Counted from the first letter of the stretch, positions 1-7,191 are shown. The stretch: 20,772 nt of DNA from Veillonellaceae bacterium (GCA_900765165.1 CAAFQR010000057.1:1-20772), one strand, 5' to 3'. Numbers and translations: made by a program. The notes: generated by a model from the letters alone, not told the origin.

Positions 1-1175
1 ACCACTTCCCGTTACTGGACTCTCTCTTCATCCACGAAGGCTATAAATTCGCCTTGTTACCCCATCCGGGCCGTGCCGCTATCGAATGTGGCTTAAAATT
101 CATCCACAACGATGCGTGCTATCCGGCGGTTATGATGATTGGTCAGATCATGTACGCCTTGCAATCCGGCAAATACGATGTCAATAAGACGGCGGTTATC
201 GTGTCACAAACCGGTGGCGGCTGCCGTGCGACGAACTACATTGGCTATTTGCGTAAAGCCTTAAATGACGCCGGCTTAAGCCAGGTACCGATTCTGTCGC
301 TTAACAGCGAAGGCCTTGAAAAGCAGCCGGGCTTCACCATGAACCGTGGCTTCGTCAACCGTATTTTGCAAGGCCTCATCTACGGCGATACACTCATGCA
401 ATGCGTCTTGGCTACACGCCCCTACGAAACCGTGAAGGGCTCTGCCGAAGCGTTATTTCAGAAGTGGCTTGAAAAGCTTAAGAAGGACCTCCTCGATGCA
501 GACTTCATGAAGTATTGCCGTAACGTAGCGAATATTGTGAAGGACTTCGAAGCCTTGCCCGCCGCGCCGCGGACCCGTCCGAAGGTTGGCATTGTTGGTG
601 AAATTTATGTTAAGTTCCACCCGGATGCGAATAACCACATCATTCGCCGCATCGAACAGGAAGGAGGCGAAGTCATCACGTCCGGTTTGATGGACTTCTT
701 CCTCTATTGCTCCATGGATGCGCCGTACCGCACGAAGTACTTGGCCGGTAGCTGGTTGTCCGGCTTCCTGGGCAACGTCGGTCGCCATGTGCTGGACTTC
801 TATCGCCATCCGTACGTGAAGGCTATGAAGAAATCCAAGCGCTTCGACACGCCGGAATCCATTAAGGACGTCGCCAAACGCGCCGCTGCGTTCATCAACT
901 TAGGCAATCAATCCGGCGAAGGCTGGTTCCTCACCGGCGATATGCTGGACCTTATCCATAAAGGTGCGCGCCACGTCGTTTGCTTGCAGCCGTTCGGTTG
1001 CTTGCCGAACCACGTGACCGGCAAGGGCATGATTCGCCCGTTGTCCGAAGCGTATCCGGATGTGCGTATTGCCGCCATCGACTACGACCCGGGCGCCAGC
1101 GAAGTTAACCAGACCAACCGTCTGAAATTGCTCCTGGGCACCTTGTTTGAAGGCAACAACGCCGCTAACGCGTAA
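1..1175 (+). CDS. 2-hydroxyacyl-CoA dehydratase/activase-related protein, C-terminal part (5' end outside window)
   Basis: The reading frame is open from base 3 and enters from outside the window, so the TTG at 54 is an internal codon. The visible ~390 residues resemble the C-terminal, HgdB-like half of large proteins that combine a BadF/BcrA-type ATPase activator with a 2-hydroxyglutaryl-CoA dehydratase-like domain. Supporting segments are the Cys-containing HNDACYP, SQTGGGCRATNY and QPFGCLPNHVTGKG, the last two being typical places for iron-sulfur ligands in this family. True family members activate or perform radical dehydration of 2-hydroxyacyl-CoA in amino-acid fermentation. The fused type is common in Clostridia and Negativicutes but its own substrate is generally unknown, so I give no specific reaction. 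The gene ends at TAA 1173-1175 and converges on the glycosyltransferase gene, sharing a terminator. The N-terminal ATPase half cannot be confirmed from this window. Confidence 0.8.
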   Translation, partial: HFPLLDSLFIHEGYKFALLPHPGRAAIECGLKFIHNDACYPAVMMIGQIMYALQSGKYDVNKTAVIVSQTGGGCRATNYIGYLRKALNDAGLSQVPILSLNSEGLEKQPGFTMNRGFVNRILQGLIYGDTLMQCVLATRPYETVKGSAEALFQKWLEKLKKDLLDADFMKYCRNVANIVKDFEALPAAPRTRPKVGIVGEIYVKFHPDANNHIIRRIEQEGGEVITSGLMDFFLYCSMDAPYRTKYLAGSWLSGFLGNVGRHVLDFYRHPYVKAMKKSKRFDTPESIKDVAKRAAAFINLGNQSGEGWFLTGDMLDLIHKGARHVVCLQPFGCLPNHVTGKGMIRPLSEAYPDVRIAAIDYDPGASEVNQTNRLKLLLGTLFEGNNAANA

Positions 1176-1203
1176 TCGCTTTTCCGCTACCGCGTTTTCT
1201 ATG

Positions 1204-1266
1204 AAATAAAAAGCCTCCTAGGCTTCGCATCACACACTAGCGATGCAAGCCTAGGAGGCTTTTTTG
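1204..1266. terminator. Bidirectional rho-independent terminator between convergent genes
   Basis: The arm AAGCCTCCTAGGCTT (1211-1225) pairs perfectly with AAGCCTAGGAGGCTT (1247-1261), and the stem continues inward through GCAT/ATGC with one bulge. An A-rich flank on the left (1204-1212) and a T-run on the right (1260-1265) make it usable from both strands. It lies between the dehydratase-like gene and the 3' end of the glycosyltransferase gene. The stem contains CCTAGG, a word usually rare in bacterial genomes. Confidence 0.9.
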
Positions 1267-1300
1267 CATAGAGCCCGATGAGGCTGTTTATTTCACAATC

Positions 1301-2989
1301 CTAACGAACGTATACATGGGTGTCGCCTACGACAGCGTAAGCACGCACATCCTTGTACATGTGAGATTTTTCAAACTCAGCTACGTCGTTCTTCTGAACG
1401 AAAATGTATACGGACGGATGCTTCCATTCTTCCGTCGTAACCGGCGGCAGCTTATCCATTTCCTTAAGCATTTCCGCCGGCGTAGCCAACGGCATAACTT
1501 CCTTGCCTACCGTCCAAATATTGGTGGCCGGCTTATTGGTGTCACGCAGGAGCGATGCAATGTGGCCGGAGTAGTATACGTACGACGCAGAGAATTTCTT
1601 GTAGAAGTACACCTGCGACGTTTCGTTGACCGGAACGGCTTCGGCTAAGGCTTTACCGGACTGGTTAGACATAATGGGCCCCAGCAACGACGCGATAACG
1701 GTGAAGAACACCAGCACAGCAGCGGTGGTATAACGCTGCCAGCTATAGGCAGAGCGTTCCTTGCGGTACGACCACCAGAGGAGAGCCACTACGGCGATAA
1801 GCGTCAAGATCAACACGATACCGGCACTAGGCAAGTACACCATGCCGGCACCGACAACGGCAATGATAAGGAAAAGCGCCGGGCCACCAATCATGGCTAC
1901 GGACTTCCAACGAGCCACCGTTTTGCCTTCGTGGCGAAGCTGCCACTGCTGTAAGCCGAGGGCGCCAAAGATACCAAACGGAATCAAGGAAATGTACGTA
2001 TAGGTGGAGTACTTGGTAGCCATACAGCTGTAAAACAAGATAACCCCTAAGGCCCATACTAAGGAGTAAATATAACGGGAATCGCGCTTAGCGTAACGCA
2101 AGCCGTATACGACTAACGCATTCCACGGCAACAAGCTTAAAATCCAAATGACGATATAGTAGTACCATACATTAAAGCGCGGGTGCTCAGAGATGGTAGC
2201 ACGCACGTAGTTGTGAAGGCCTAAGAAGGCATCCATGAAGCCCCAGCCGTGAAGGCTGTACATGTACAAGTACCACGGCAAGGCGATAACGGCGAAGACG
2301 ATGAGTCCCAACGGGTGGAACAGGAACAAGAGCTTGCGCCATTCCTTCATCACCAAGAGGAACACGATGAGAAGCATGCCCGGCAATACGAGGCCAACCG
2401 GTCCTTTGTCGAGAACGGCTAAGCCGGCGAAGGCATAGGCCAGGCACAGGTCCTTCACCTTCTTGTCGCGCAAACCGAAGTACGCATAGAAGAAGGTGCC
2501 CATGGAGAACAAGAACAAGTACTGGTCCGTAATAACCGCATGAGTAATGTACCAGAATTCAAAGAACGTACCCATGATAACGCTGGCGGAGATGGCAAAT
2601 TTGCGATCTTCAAACAAGCGCTTCACGCCGTAGTACATAAGGCTAACGGACACGCCGCCGGCGATGACGCCGGGCAAGCGGGACGCAAAATCAGTAAAAC
2701 CAAAGAGGTTGTACGCACCGATGAGCATCCAGTACGTCCAGATGGGCTTATCAAACCATGGATGACCGTAAATGTACGGCGTCATGTAGTCGCCGCGCAG
2801 CACCATTTCACGTGCTGTTAAGGCGTAGTTGGATTCTACCGGGTCGGTGACCGGCAAAAGCCACGTAAAAAGTAAATAGATAATAATTGTGCCCAGGCCT
2901 AACCAAAGCGCCGTAAGGTCACGTTTTTTTGCTTCGTTGCTACCCGTTACCGTTGTCGGCTCCTGTTGCAACTCCGTATCTGTTGTCAT
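1301..2989 (-). CDS. GT-C membrane glycosyltransferase, PMT/ArnT-like family
   Basis: This 562-residue polytopic protein has the organisation of GT39/PMT_2-type enzymes (ArnT and relatives), which move a sugar from a polyprenyl-phosphate carrier onto a lipid or protein on the outer side of the cytoplasmic membrane. After a short cytosolic tail and TM1 (about 28-46) comes the expected acidic first periplasmic loop, D49-P-V-E52-S-N-Y-A followed by AREM. Further family-like segments are HPWFDKPIWTYW (76-87) and FASRLPGV (101-108). About ten more hydrophobic segments follow, then a soluble C-terminal domain from about residue 430. The ATG is preceded by AAAGGA. It starts 77 bp after the bactofilin-like gene on the same strand with no clear terminator between, so it may be the last gene of the sigma-factor operon. 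Lipid A or another envelope glycan is a plausible acceptor by homology, but neither sugar nor acceptor can be read from sequence. Confidence 0.8.
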   Translation of the reverse strand: MTTDTELQQEPTTVTGSNEAKKRDLTALWLGLGTIIIYLLFTWLLPVTDPVESNYALTAREMVLRGDYMTPYIYGHPWFDKPIWTYWMLIGAYNLFGFTDFASRLPGVIAGGVSVSLMYYGVKRLFEDRKFAISASVIMGTFFEFWYITHAVITDQYLFLFSMGTFFYAYFGLRDKKVKDLCLAYAFAGLAVLDKGPVGLVLPGMLLIVFLLVMKEWRKLLFLFHPLGLIVFAVIALPWYLYMYSLHGWGFMDAFLGLHNYVRATISEHPRFNVWYYYIVIWILSLLPWNALVVYGLRYAKRDSRYIYSLVWALGVILFYSCMATKYSTYTYISLIPFGIFGALGLQQWQLRHEGKTVARWKSVAMIGGPALFLIIAVVGAGMVYLPSAGIVLILTLIAVVALLWWSYRKERSAYSWQRYTTAAVLVFFTVIASLLGPIMSNQSGKALAEAVPVNETSQVYFYKKFSASYVYYSGHIASLLRDTNKPATNIWTVGKEVMPLATPAEMLKEMDKLPPVTTEEWKHPSVYIFVQKNDVAEFEKSHMYKDVRAYAVVGDTHVYVR

Positions 2990-3065
2990 AAAAATCCTTT
3001 CTCTGTGTCAAAATGCAACTTCAATGCGCGTTTTACTATACGCGCCAGTCAAACTATATCATCGG

Positions 3066-3920
3066 TTATTTTTTAATGAACGTAACGATTACACTGCCAA
3101 GGCCGGACAAGCAAAGCACACCGAAGAAAATGAGCCCCAACAGCGGAACGGCGCTGAACAAAGCCAAGCCAAAGCCGCCATATAAGGCCTGCCGAATCGG
3201 CGATACCGTGTCCACCGTTAAGCGGTCTGTAATCCATCGGCCCAAGGCCAAGGCCGGGCCAACCAAGCTGTACAACACAACAAGGATAAATAACAACAGC
3301 AACAAGACGGCCACCGGAATACCGGCCACCGACACAATCAACAACGCTTCTACGGCGGCTACTACGAGGAGCCACAGTAAACCGAACAGGATATTTTGCC
3401 GGCCATAACGGGTCGTCACATCGGCTAATCGCTGACTTCCGTTGCGCCGCAACCACACAACTAGGGGCGGCACGCCAATAATGAGCAAAAATAATGCCAA
3501 CCGTGCAAAATCCATTGATACAAGTAAAATGAGAGCCACCGCCAAGCTCAGAAGGGTTGTCCCGTTTAATTCAAGTGACACGATGCTTTTTCCTACAAAG
3601 GAGCCGCTTTCTTGCTTAACGGTACCGCCCACAGCGGTTACATTATCCTTAACATAACCGGTGGAACCTATCGTTACGTCACCATCGATGACGACGACCT
3701 CATCATTGACACGGCCATTAACGGTGGCGTCGCCGCCAATAACGATCAAATGCTTAACCGTACTACCTTCCGGCAATACCACATTCTTCCAGCTCACAAT
3801 GGTCTTTTGATTGTGAAACCACGGAATTTCCTTCGCATTAACGTTGGTGGCCAGGCCACTGACGGCTAAGAATATAAACACTAATAGTAAACTGCCCAGT
3901 AAATATCGTAATCTCGTCAT
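3066..3920 (-). CDS. Bactofilin-like polymer-forming/multi-spanning membrane protein (putative effector of the ECF system)
   Basis: The 284-residue protein begins with a likely signal peptide (1-29, cleavage near VNA/KE). Residues ~45-110 hold short beta repeats of hydrophobic residues alternating with Gly/Asp turns, such as LIVIGGDATVNG and VVVIDGDVTIGS, the pattern of the right-handed beta-helix in bactofilin/polymer-forming proteins. From about residue 121 there are four to six strongly hydrophobic segments ending in a Lys-rich tail. The signal peptide would place the beta repeats outside the cytoplasm, unlike classical cytosolic bactofilins. It follows the anti-sigma gene by 15 bp with its own AAGGAGG site, so co-transcription is very likely. 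Proteins of this layout are often encoded next to ECF sigma/anti-sigma pairs. I infer an envelope stress effector or sensor role; the biochemical function is unknown. Confidence 0.7.
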   Translation of the reverse strand: MTRLRYLLGSLLLVFIFLAVSGLATNVNAKEIPWFHNQKTIVSWKNVVLPEGSTVKHLIVIGGDATVNGRVNDEVVVIDGDVTIGSTGYVKDNVTAVGGTVKQESGSFVGKSIVSLELNGTTLLSLAVALILLVSMDFARLALFLLIIGVPPLVVWLRRNGSQRLADVTTRYGRQNILFGLLWLLVVAAVEALLIVSVAGIPVAVLLLLLFILVVLYSLVGPALALGRWITDRLTVDTVSPIRQALYGGFGLALFSAVPLLGLIFFGVLCLSGLGSVIVTFIKK

Positions 3921-3935
3921 GTACCGGCTGCCTCC

Positions 3936-4352
3936 TTATGAATAGCTATGTTTCGCCATATAGCGAATGGCCCAGCTGCTCCAGCCTAGGAGCAGGAACG
4001 CTGCTACGATTAAGCCCCACTGCAAGGACGGCATATCCAGCACCAGGCTGCCCACAATAGCAACAGTACTGCTGATCACCACATCCAAAAAGGCTAACAT
4101 AGTTAATGCCAACGGCGATACGACTACAAATAATACAGCACCAAGGATGGCCATCACCGTCAACAACCGGCGCCAGCGCAAGCCTAACATGGCGCGAACC
4201 TCTTCGTACTGCTCAACGCGCTGCATAACCAGTGCTGTGAAATCACTGGACGGCTCCACATCCGGCATGTTAGCTGTTAAGAATGCCAGCAGCGCTTCAT
4301 CTTCGCCGTCTTCGTTCAAGGCGGCAAGTTTTTTTATTTCATCCTGTCTCAT
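3936..4352 (-). CDS. Membrane-bound anti-sigma factor (putative)
   Basis: The 138-residue product has a ~60-residue hydrophilic, acidic N-terminal region, then about three transmembrane segments (roughly 61-80, 84-105 and 112-130). Its start overlaps the stop codon of the ECF sigma gene in an ATGA arrangement, the usual sign of translational coupling of a sigma factor with its inhibitor. The segment DVEPSSDFTALVMQRVEQ (31-48) resembles the amphipathic stretch before the membrane anchor of many anti-sigma factors. I see no HxxxCxxC zinc motif, so it is not a typical ZAS-domain anti-sigma factor. The expected role is to hold the sigma factor at the membrane until an envelope signal releases it. 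The assignment rests mainly on context and topology. Confidence 0.65.
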   Translation of the reverse strand: MRQDEIKKLAALNEDGEDEALLAFLTANMPDVEPSSDFTALVMQRVEQYEEVRAMLGLRWRRLLTVMAILGAVLFVVVSPLALTMLAFLDVVISSTVAIVGSLVLDMPSLQWGLIVAAFLLLGWSSWAIRYMAKHSYS

Positions 4353-4903
4353 AGTTGAACCCCCTTTGCTTGTAAAAAATCTCTCAATTCCCGTCGGGCT
4401 GCATTGAGCCTCGACTTTACGGTACCCAGTGGCGTGTTTGTCATATCTGCCACCTCTTCGTACGAAAACCCTTTTAAATCTCGTAGGACTACGGCTGTGC
4501 GTTTATCCTCGGACAGCTGTTGTAACCCAGCTAAGACGAGCTGCTTATATTCGCTGCGCTCGGCTGTTTGCTCCGGACCGGCTGTTTCATCGGCCGGCAT
4601 ATATTCCAGAACCTCTGACGATGTCATGGAGAAACGCCCACTGCGCCTGAGTCGCTCTAGGCTTAGATTCGTCGTAATGCGAACCAGCCATTTATAGAAC
4701 GCTTCGCTATGCGTCAGCTTCGGCAGTGCCACATAGGCTTTGAAAAAAGCCTCCTGTGCCACTTCCTCTGCATCTTCCTGTTGTCCAAGCAAGTTGTACG
4801 CCACTTGTATAATGTGTTTCTGATAACGCACTACCAATTGTGAAAAGGCCTGTTTATCGCCGGCTCGCGCCCTGTCGATAACAGCACCTAAGGCTTCACT
4901 CAC
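4349..4903 (-). CDS. ECF-type RNA polymerase sigma factor
   Basis: This 184-residue protein has the two-domain build of group 4 (ECF) sigma factors. Region 2 lies at about 20-88, with the segment NLLGQQEDAEEVAQEAFFKAY and the region 2.4-like KWLVRITTNLSLERLRR. Region 4 lies at about 124-178, with LSEDKRTAVVLRDLKGFSY and the helix-turn-helix VADMTNTPLGTVKSRLNAAR. The start is a GTG at 4901-4903, chosen because AGGAGGTGA stands at ideal distance and no ATG fits. The gene leads a probable operon with the anti-sigma factor (4-base overlap) and the bactofilin-like protein. An ECF-type promoter upstream on the same strand (4903 side, 5037-5060) suggests autoregulation. The targets predicted here are its own operon and the divergent operon at 5229. 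Confidence 0.93.
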   Translation of the reverse strand: MSEALGAVIDRARAGDKQAFSQLVVRYQKHIIQVAYNLLGQQEDAEEVAQEAFFKAYVALPKLTHSEAFYKWLVRITTNLSLERLRRSGRFSMTSSEVLEYMPADETAGPEQTAERSEYKQLVLAGLQQLSEDKRTAVVLRDLKGFSYEEVADMTNTPLGTVKSRLNAARRELRDFLQAKGVQL

Positions 4904-5036
4904 CGGCTCACCTCCTATGCTGCGTTGTATCCTGTTCCGTATGTTAACTCATATTTGCTGTAGTGCATGTAATGTATTATAGTATAGCTTACTTTTATCC
5001 AAGCTACTATACCCTACTTTTCTTCTATATTCAAAA

Positions 5037-5060
5037 GACGTCAAAATTAGAAAAAAGTTC
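5037..5060 (-). promoter_or_regulatory. Predicted ECF-sigma promoter of the sigma/anti-sigma operon
   Basis: On the minus strand, GAACTTTTTT (-35, GAAC at 5057-5060) is followed after exactly 16 bases by CGTC (5037-5040). GAAC/GAAAC with a 16-17 bp spacer and CGTC is the well-known signature of ECF-dependent promoters. The start point would lie near 5030, giving a leader of about 125 nt before the GTG. It matches the opposing promoter at 5119-5142 in both boxes and spacing. A possible sigma-A-like -10 (TATAAT, 4974-4979 region on the minus strand) lies further downstream and could give basal expression. Confidence 0.72.
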
Positions 5061-5090
5061 AGAAAAAAATGCAGAAAAATTTAAGAAAAA

Positions 5091-5111
5091 CTTCACGAAA
5101 TCTTCACGAAA
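5091..5111 (+). repeat. Direct repeat of CTTCACGAAA with 11-bp period (possible response-regulator site)
   Basis: CTTCACGAAA occurs at 5091-5100 and again at 5102-5111, separated by one T. The 11-bp period puts both copies on the same DNA face, as at tandem half-sites of OmpR/PhoB-family response regulators; the TTCAC core also recalls some Pho-type boxes. The repeat lies between the -35 boxes of the two divergent ECF-type promoters. Binding by any regulator is inference. Confidence 0.5.
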
Positions 5112-5118
5112 AATTTTA

Positions 5119-5142
5119 GAACTTTTTCTGAACACCGTCGTC
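5119..5142 (+). promoter_or_regulatory. Predicted ECF-sigma promoter of the methyltransferase/PepSY/PAP2 operon
   Basis: GAACTTTTT (GAAC at 5119-5122) is followed after exactly 16 bases by CGTCTA (CGTC at 5139-5142). It is the same signature as the minus-strand promoter 58 bp away, including the T-run after GAAC. Transcription would begin near 5149, about 80 nt upstream of the ATG. No convincing sigma-A promoter was seen for this operon, so it may depend largely on the ECF factor. Confidence 0.72.
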
Positions 5143-5228
5143 TATTATTTTCGAAAGGGGTACAAAGTGTGTAACTACCACGGAGACCTTCCATCTAGTA
5201 AGTTATAGGTAAACAGAGGTGAATGTAT

Positions 5229-5795
5229 ATGGATAAACACTCAGTCCTTCAAGACGATTTCGGTTTTTTGCTAAAGTTCATAAGTCACCCACGACAAATT
5301 GGGAGCATCGTTCCCAGTTCACAATATTTGACAGACGCCATGTTGCGCCGTGTGCCGTGGGACTCAGTTCATTCGCTGGTAGAACTGGGAGCCGGTACCG
5401 GCGTCATCACATGCGAGATCAATCGCCGGGCACCGATGAATTGCAAACTTATTTCCATCGAACAGGACGCCGACATGCGGTCCTACTTGGAAACCATCTA
5501 TCCGCGTTTTACCTTCGCCGCGCAGGCCGAAGATTTGCCGCACATTTTACAGCAGCAACATCTGGAAAACGCCGATTGTATCGTCTCCGCTTTGCCGTTT
5601 CTATCTTTTTCGGCGCCCCAACGGGAATTACTCATACAAAGAATCAAAGACGCACTCGCTCCTAACGGCGTCTTCATTCTCTTTCAATACAGCCCGTTAC
5701 TACGCACACTGTTGCGCAAACATTTCAGCTCCATCGAAACAACGTACGTTTTGCGCAACTTACCACCCGCTTTCGTGTTTACTTGTCGCAAGTAA
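5229..5795 (+). CDS. Class I SAM-dependent methyltransferase, phospholipid N-methyltransferase-like
   Basis: The 188-residue product has a Rossmann-type methyltransferase core: motif I VELGAGTGVIT (51-61), an acidic strand ending in SIEQD, and the post-motif VSALPFLSF. The N-terminal FISHPRQIGSIVPSSQYL and the late NLPPAFVF segment are typical of a group annotated as phospholipid N-methyltransferase or rRNA-adenine-methyltransferase-like (COG3963 type). The substrate may be a membrane lipid, but I cannot prove this. ATG 5229 is chosen over ATG 5223 because GAGGTG (5216-5221) is at normal distance from 5229 and too close to 5223. It leads a plus-strand operon with the PepSY protein (48 bp gap) and the PAP2 phosphatase, behind an ECF-type promoter, which fits a role in membrane adaptation. 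Confidence 0.75.
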   Translation: MDKHSVLQDDFGFLLKFISHPRQIGSIVPSSQYLTDAMLRRVPWDSVHSLVELGAGTGVITCEINRRAPMNCKLISIEQDADMRSYLETIYPRFTFAAQAEDLPHILQQQHLENADCIVSALPFLSFSAPQRELLIQRIKDALAPNGVFILFQYSPLLRTLLRKHFSSIETTYVLRNLPPAFVFTCRK

Positions 5796-5843
5796 CGAAT
5801 CGTATTGCCCTTTTTACACTGAAAACTATCACAGGAGGTTTTT

Positions 5844-6455
5844 ATGAAATTACAAGACGCATTACGCAAACTCAACACTTACAACACTAAAACACTGAGA
5901 AAACGTGTATTGACCACCGCTGTGGTTCTTGCCGTTGTAGGTGGTATTGGTACCGGTGGCGCCGAATATTATGATAGCCAACAAAAAGCAGCGCTCCGGG
6001 AAGCTCAAACCGCTATGGTGAAGAGTCAGGCCGAGCAGCAACACTTAACGCTGTTGTCCGACAACCAGGTTCGCACCATCGCTGCTAAAGCCATGAACGC
6101 CGATGAAAACTCGGTCACCTTTAAGTCCGTTACCTTAGCCAATGCTAACGACCAAAAGGATAAACAAGATAAGCATGATAAAAAGCATCCTGTCCCCTCC
6201 CAAGTAACGCCGCAGCCAGCTGTTGCACCAACTTCTACGACTCCTACAACTCCAAATACAGCAGCAGCAACAGCACAGGCTATTACCGCTACGACTCCTA
6301 CCGTAGCACCGGCACAACCGGTTGTCCCCCATCCGGTTTACACCGTACGTTCCACCTATAACGGTGTGTCTTACTTGATCAAAATGGATGCCGTAACCGG
6401 TACGATCCTGCAGACTAAATTGGGGAAAGCGTCCCCTTTCTCTTTCTTTGATTAA
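5844..6455 (+). CDS. Membrane-anchored PepSY-type protein with Pro/Thr/Ala linker inside the domain
   Basis: The 203-residue protein has a basic N-terminus (KLRKR-like, 16-22), one hydrophobic segment at about 22-40 (anchor or uncleaved signal), and a Gln/Ala-rich helix to about 68. Residues 69-102 (LLSDNQVRTIAAKAMNADE onward) look like the first half of a PepSY domain and residues 163-195 (HPVYTVRSTYNGVSYLIKMD, AVTGTILQ) like the second half. Between them lies a ~60-residue low-complexity linker, first Lys/Asp-rich and then Pro/Thr/Ala-rich. PepSY domains are extracytoplasmic and often inhibit proteases or sense envelope conditions; that role here is inferred. The start has a strong ACAGGAGG site. 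It sits in the middle of the ECF-linked operon. The domain call rests on pattern recognition in both halves and is moderately sure. Confidence 0.6.
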   Translation: MKLQDALRKLNTYNTKTLRKRVLTTAVVLAVVGGIGTGGAEYYDSQQKAALREAQTAMVKSQAEQQHLTLLSDNQVRTIAAKAMNADENSVTFKSVTLANANDQKDKQDKHDKKHPVPSQVTPQPAVAPTSTTPTTPNTAAATAQAITATTPTVAPAQPVVPHPVYTVRSTYNGVSYLIKMDAVTGTILQTKLGKASPFSFFD

Positions 6456-6463
6456 TCGATATC

Positions 6464-6500
6464 GCGAGGACTGACTCGCAAGTTTTTACAAGTTTTTATA
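6464..6500 (+). terminator. Weak intra-operon hairpin with T-rich direct repeats
   Basis: GCGAG (6464-6468) pairs with CTCGC (6475-6479) around a 6-nt loop and is followed by two copies of AAGTTTTTA. It lies between the PepSY gene and the PAP2 gene. The 5-bp stem suggests partial termination or processing rather than a full stop, since the next start has its own GAGGTGAGG site. Confidence 0.4.
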
Positions 6501-6511
6501 TGAGGTGAGGT

Positions 6512-7099
6512 ATGTTTGATTCAATGATACAACCGATGGACACCGCTGTGTTCCAATGGTTTAATGGACTGGCCGGCCAGAATCACATTTTGGACGGGAT
6601 TATGATTGCTTTAACTAAATTCGGCGACCCGCTGTTGATCGTCGGTCTACTTTTCTTCTGCTTCTACGGTACGTCCGGCGATCGCAAAGCATTTATCCGC
6701 GGTTTCCTCTTAGCCGTAGTCACCATCGTCGTGGCTTGGCTCATCACCGTAGGTATCCACCAATTGTGGTTCCGACCGAGACCGTTCACCGTCATGGCGG
6801 TTCATCAGTTAGTATCCCATGTAGCCGATTCATCCATGCCATCACATCATGCCTTGGCTTCCGTTGCCTTAGCTCTTGGTGCTCATTCGGCCTCCAAACG
6901 AGTGGGCATCGCTTACTGGATCTTAGGTATCTTGATTATCATCAGTCGTGTGTACGTTGGCGTGCATTATCCGACTGACCTTATCGTTGGCGGCTTGCTT
7001 GCCTACATTGTTTGGCGCTTTGTGTGGATGTGGCGCCAGCATATCCCTTTCTACACACGCTTCTGTAACAACAAAAACTCCTTTCTTACACTTGCATAA
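6512..7099 (+). CDS. PAP2-family phosphatase, BcrC-like undecaprenyl-diphosphatase
   Basis: The 195-residue, multi-spanning protein carries the acid-phosphatase signatures: RPRP (88-91) of motif 1, PSHH (110-113) of motif 2, and SRVYVGVHYPTD (145-156) of motif 3 with S145, R146, H152 and D156. Motif 1 has His83 where many relatives have Lys; BcrC/YwoA-type enzymes also lack that Lys as I recall them. The order and the ADSSMPSHH segment fit the BcrC group, which dephosphorylates undecaprenyl pyrophosphate on the outer side of the membrane to recycle the peptidoglycan carrier and protects against bacitracin. ATG 6512 follows GAGGTGAGG. In Bacillus, bcrC is controlled by ECF sigma factors, which agrees with the predicted ECF promoter of this operon. 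It is the last gene, followed by a strong terminator. Confidence 0.87.
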   Translation: MFDSMIQPMDTAVFQWFNGLAGQNHILDGIMIALTKFGDPLLIVGLLFFCFYGTSGDRKAFIRGFLLAVVTIVVAWLITVGIHQLWFRPRPFTVMAVHQLVSHVADSSMPSHHALASVALALGAHSASKRVGIAYWILGILIIISRVYVGVHYPTDLIVGGLLAYIVWRFVWMWRQHIPFYTRFCNNKNSFLTLA

Positions 7100-7103
7100 A
7101 GTA

Positions 7104-7150
7104 CAAAAGCCTCTCGGTCCGATTCTCCAGTCGGTGCCGAGAGGCTTTTT
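7104..7150. terminator. Rho-independent terminator after the PAP2 gene
   Basis: AAAAGCCTCTCGG (7105-7117) pairs with CCGAGAGGCTTTT (7137-7149); an inner CCGA/TCGG stem closes the loop. The A-run on the left and T-run on the right allow use from both directions, so it may also stop read-through from the adhesin gene. Its outer arms resemble the thiC terminator at 14703-14752. Confidence 0.9.
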
Positions 7151-7191
7151 GTCTATACTATTGTTCCCTTACACTCTTTGAGGCCTTGCCG

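Noticed and set aside
4930..4950. GGAAC on the minus strand at about 4934-4938 as an ECF -35 box
   Set aside because: Too close to the sigma-factor start codon; transcription would begin at or inside the ribosome binding site.
4963..5208. 81-codon open frame across the divergent promoter region
   Set aside because: Low-complexity Lys/Phe/Tyr translation of AT-rich DNA, no ribosome binding site, and it covers both ECF promoters.
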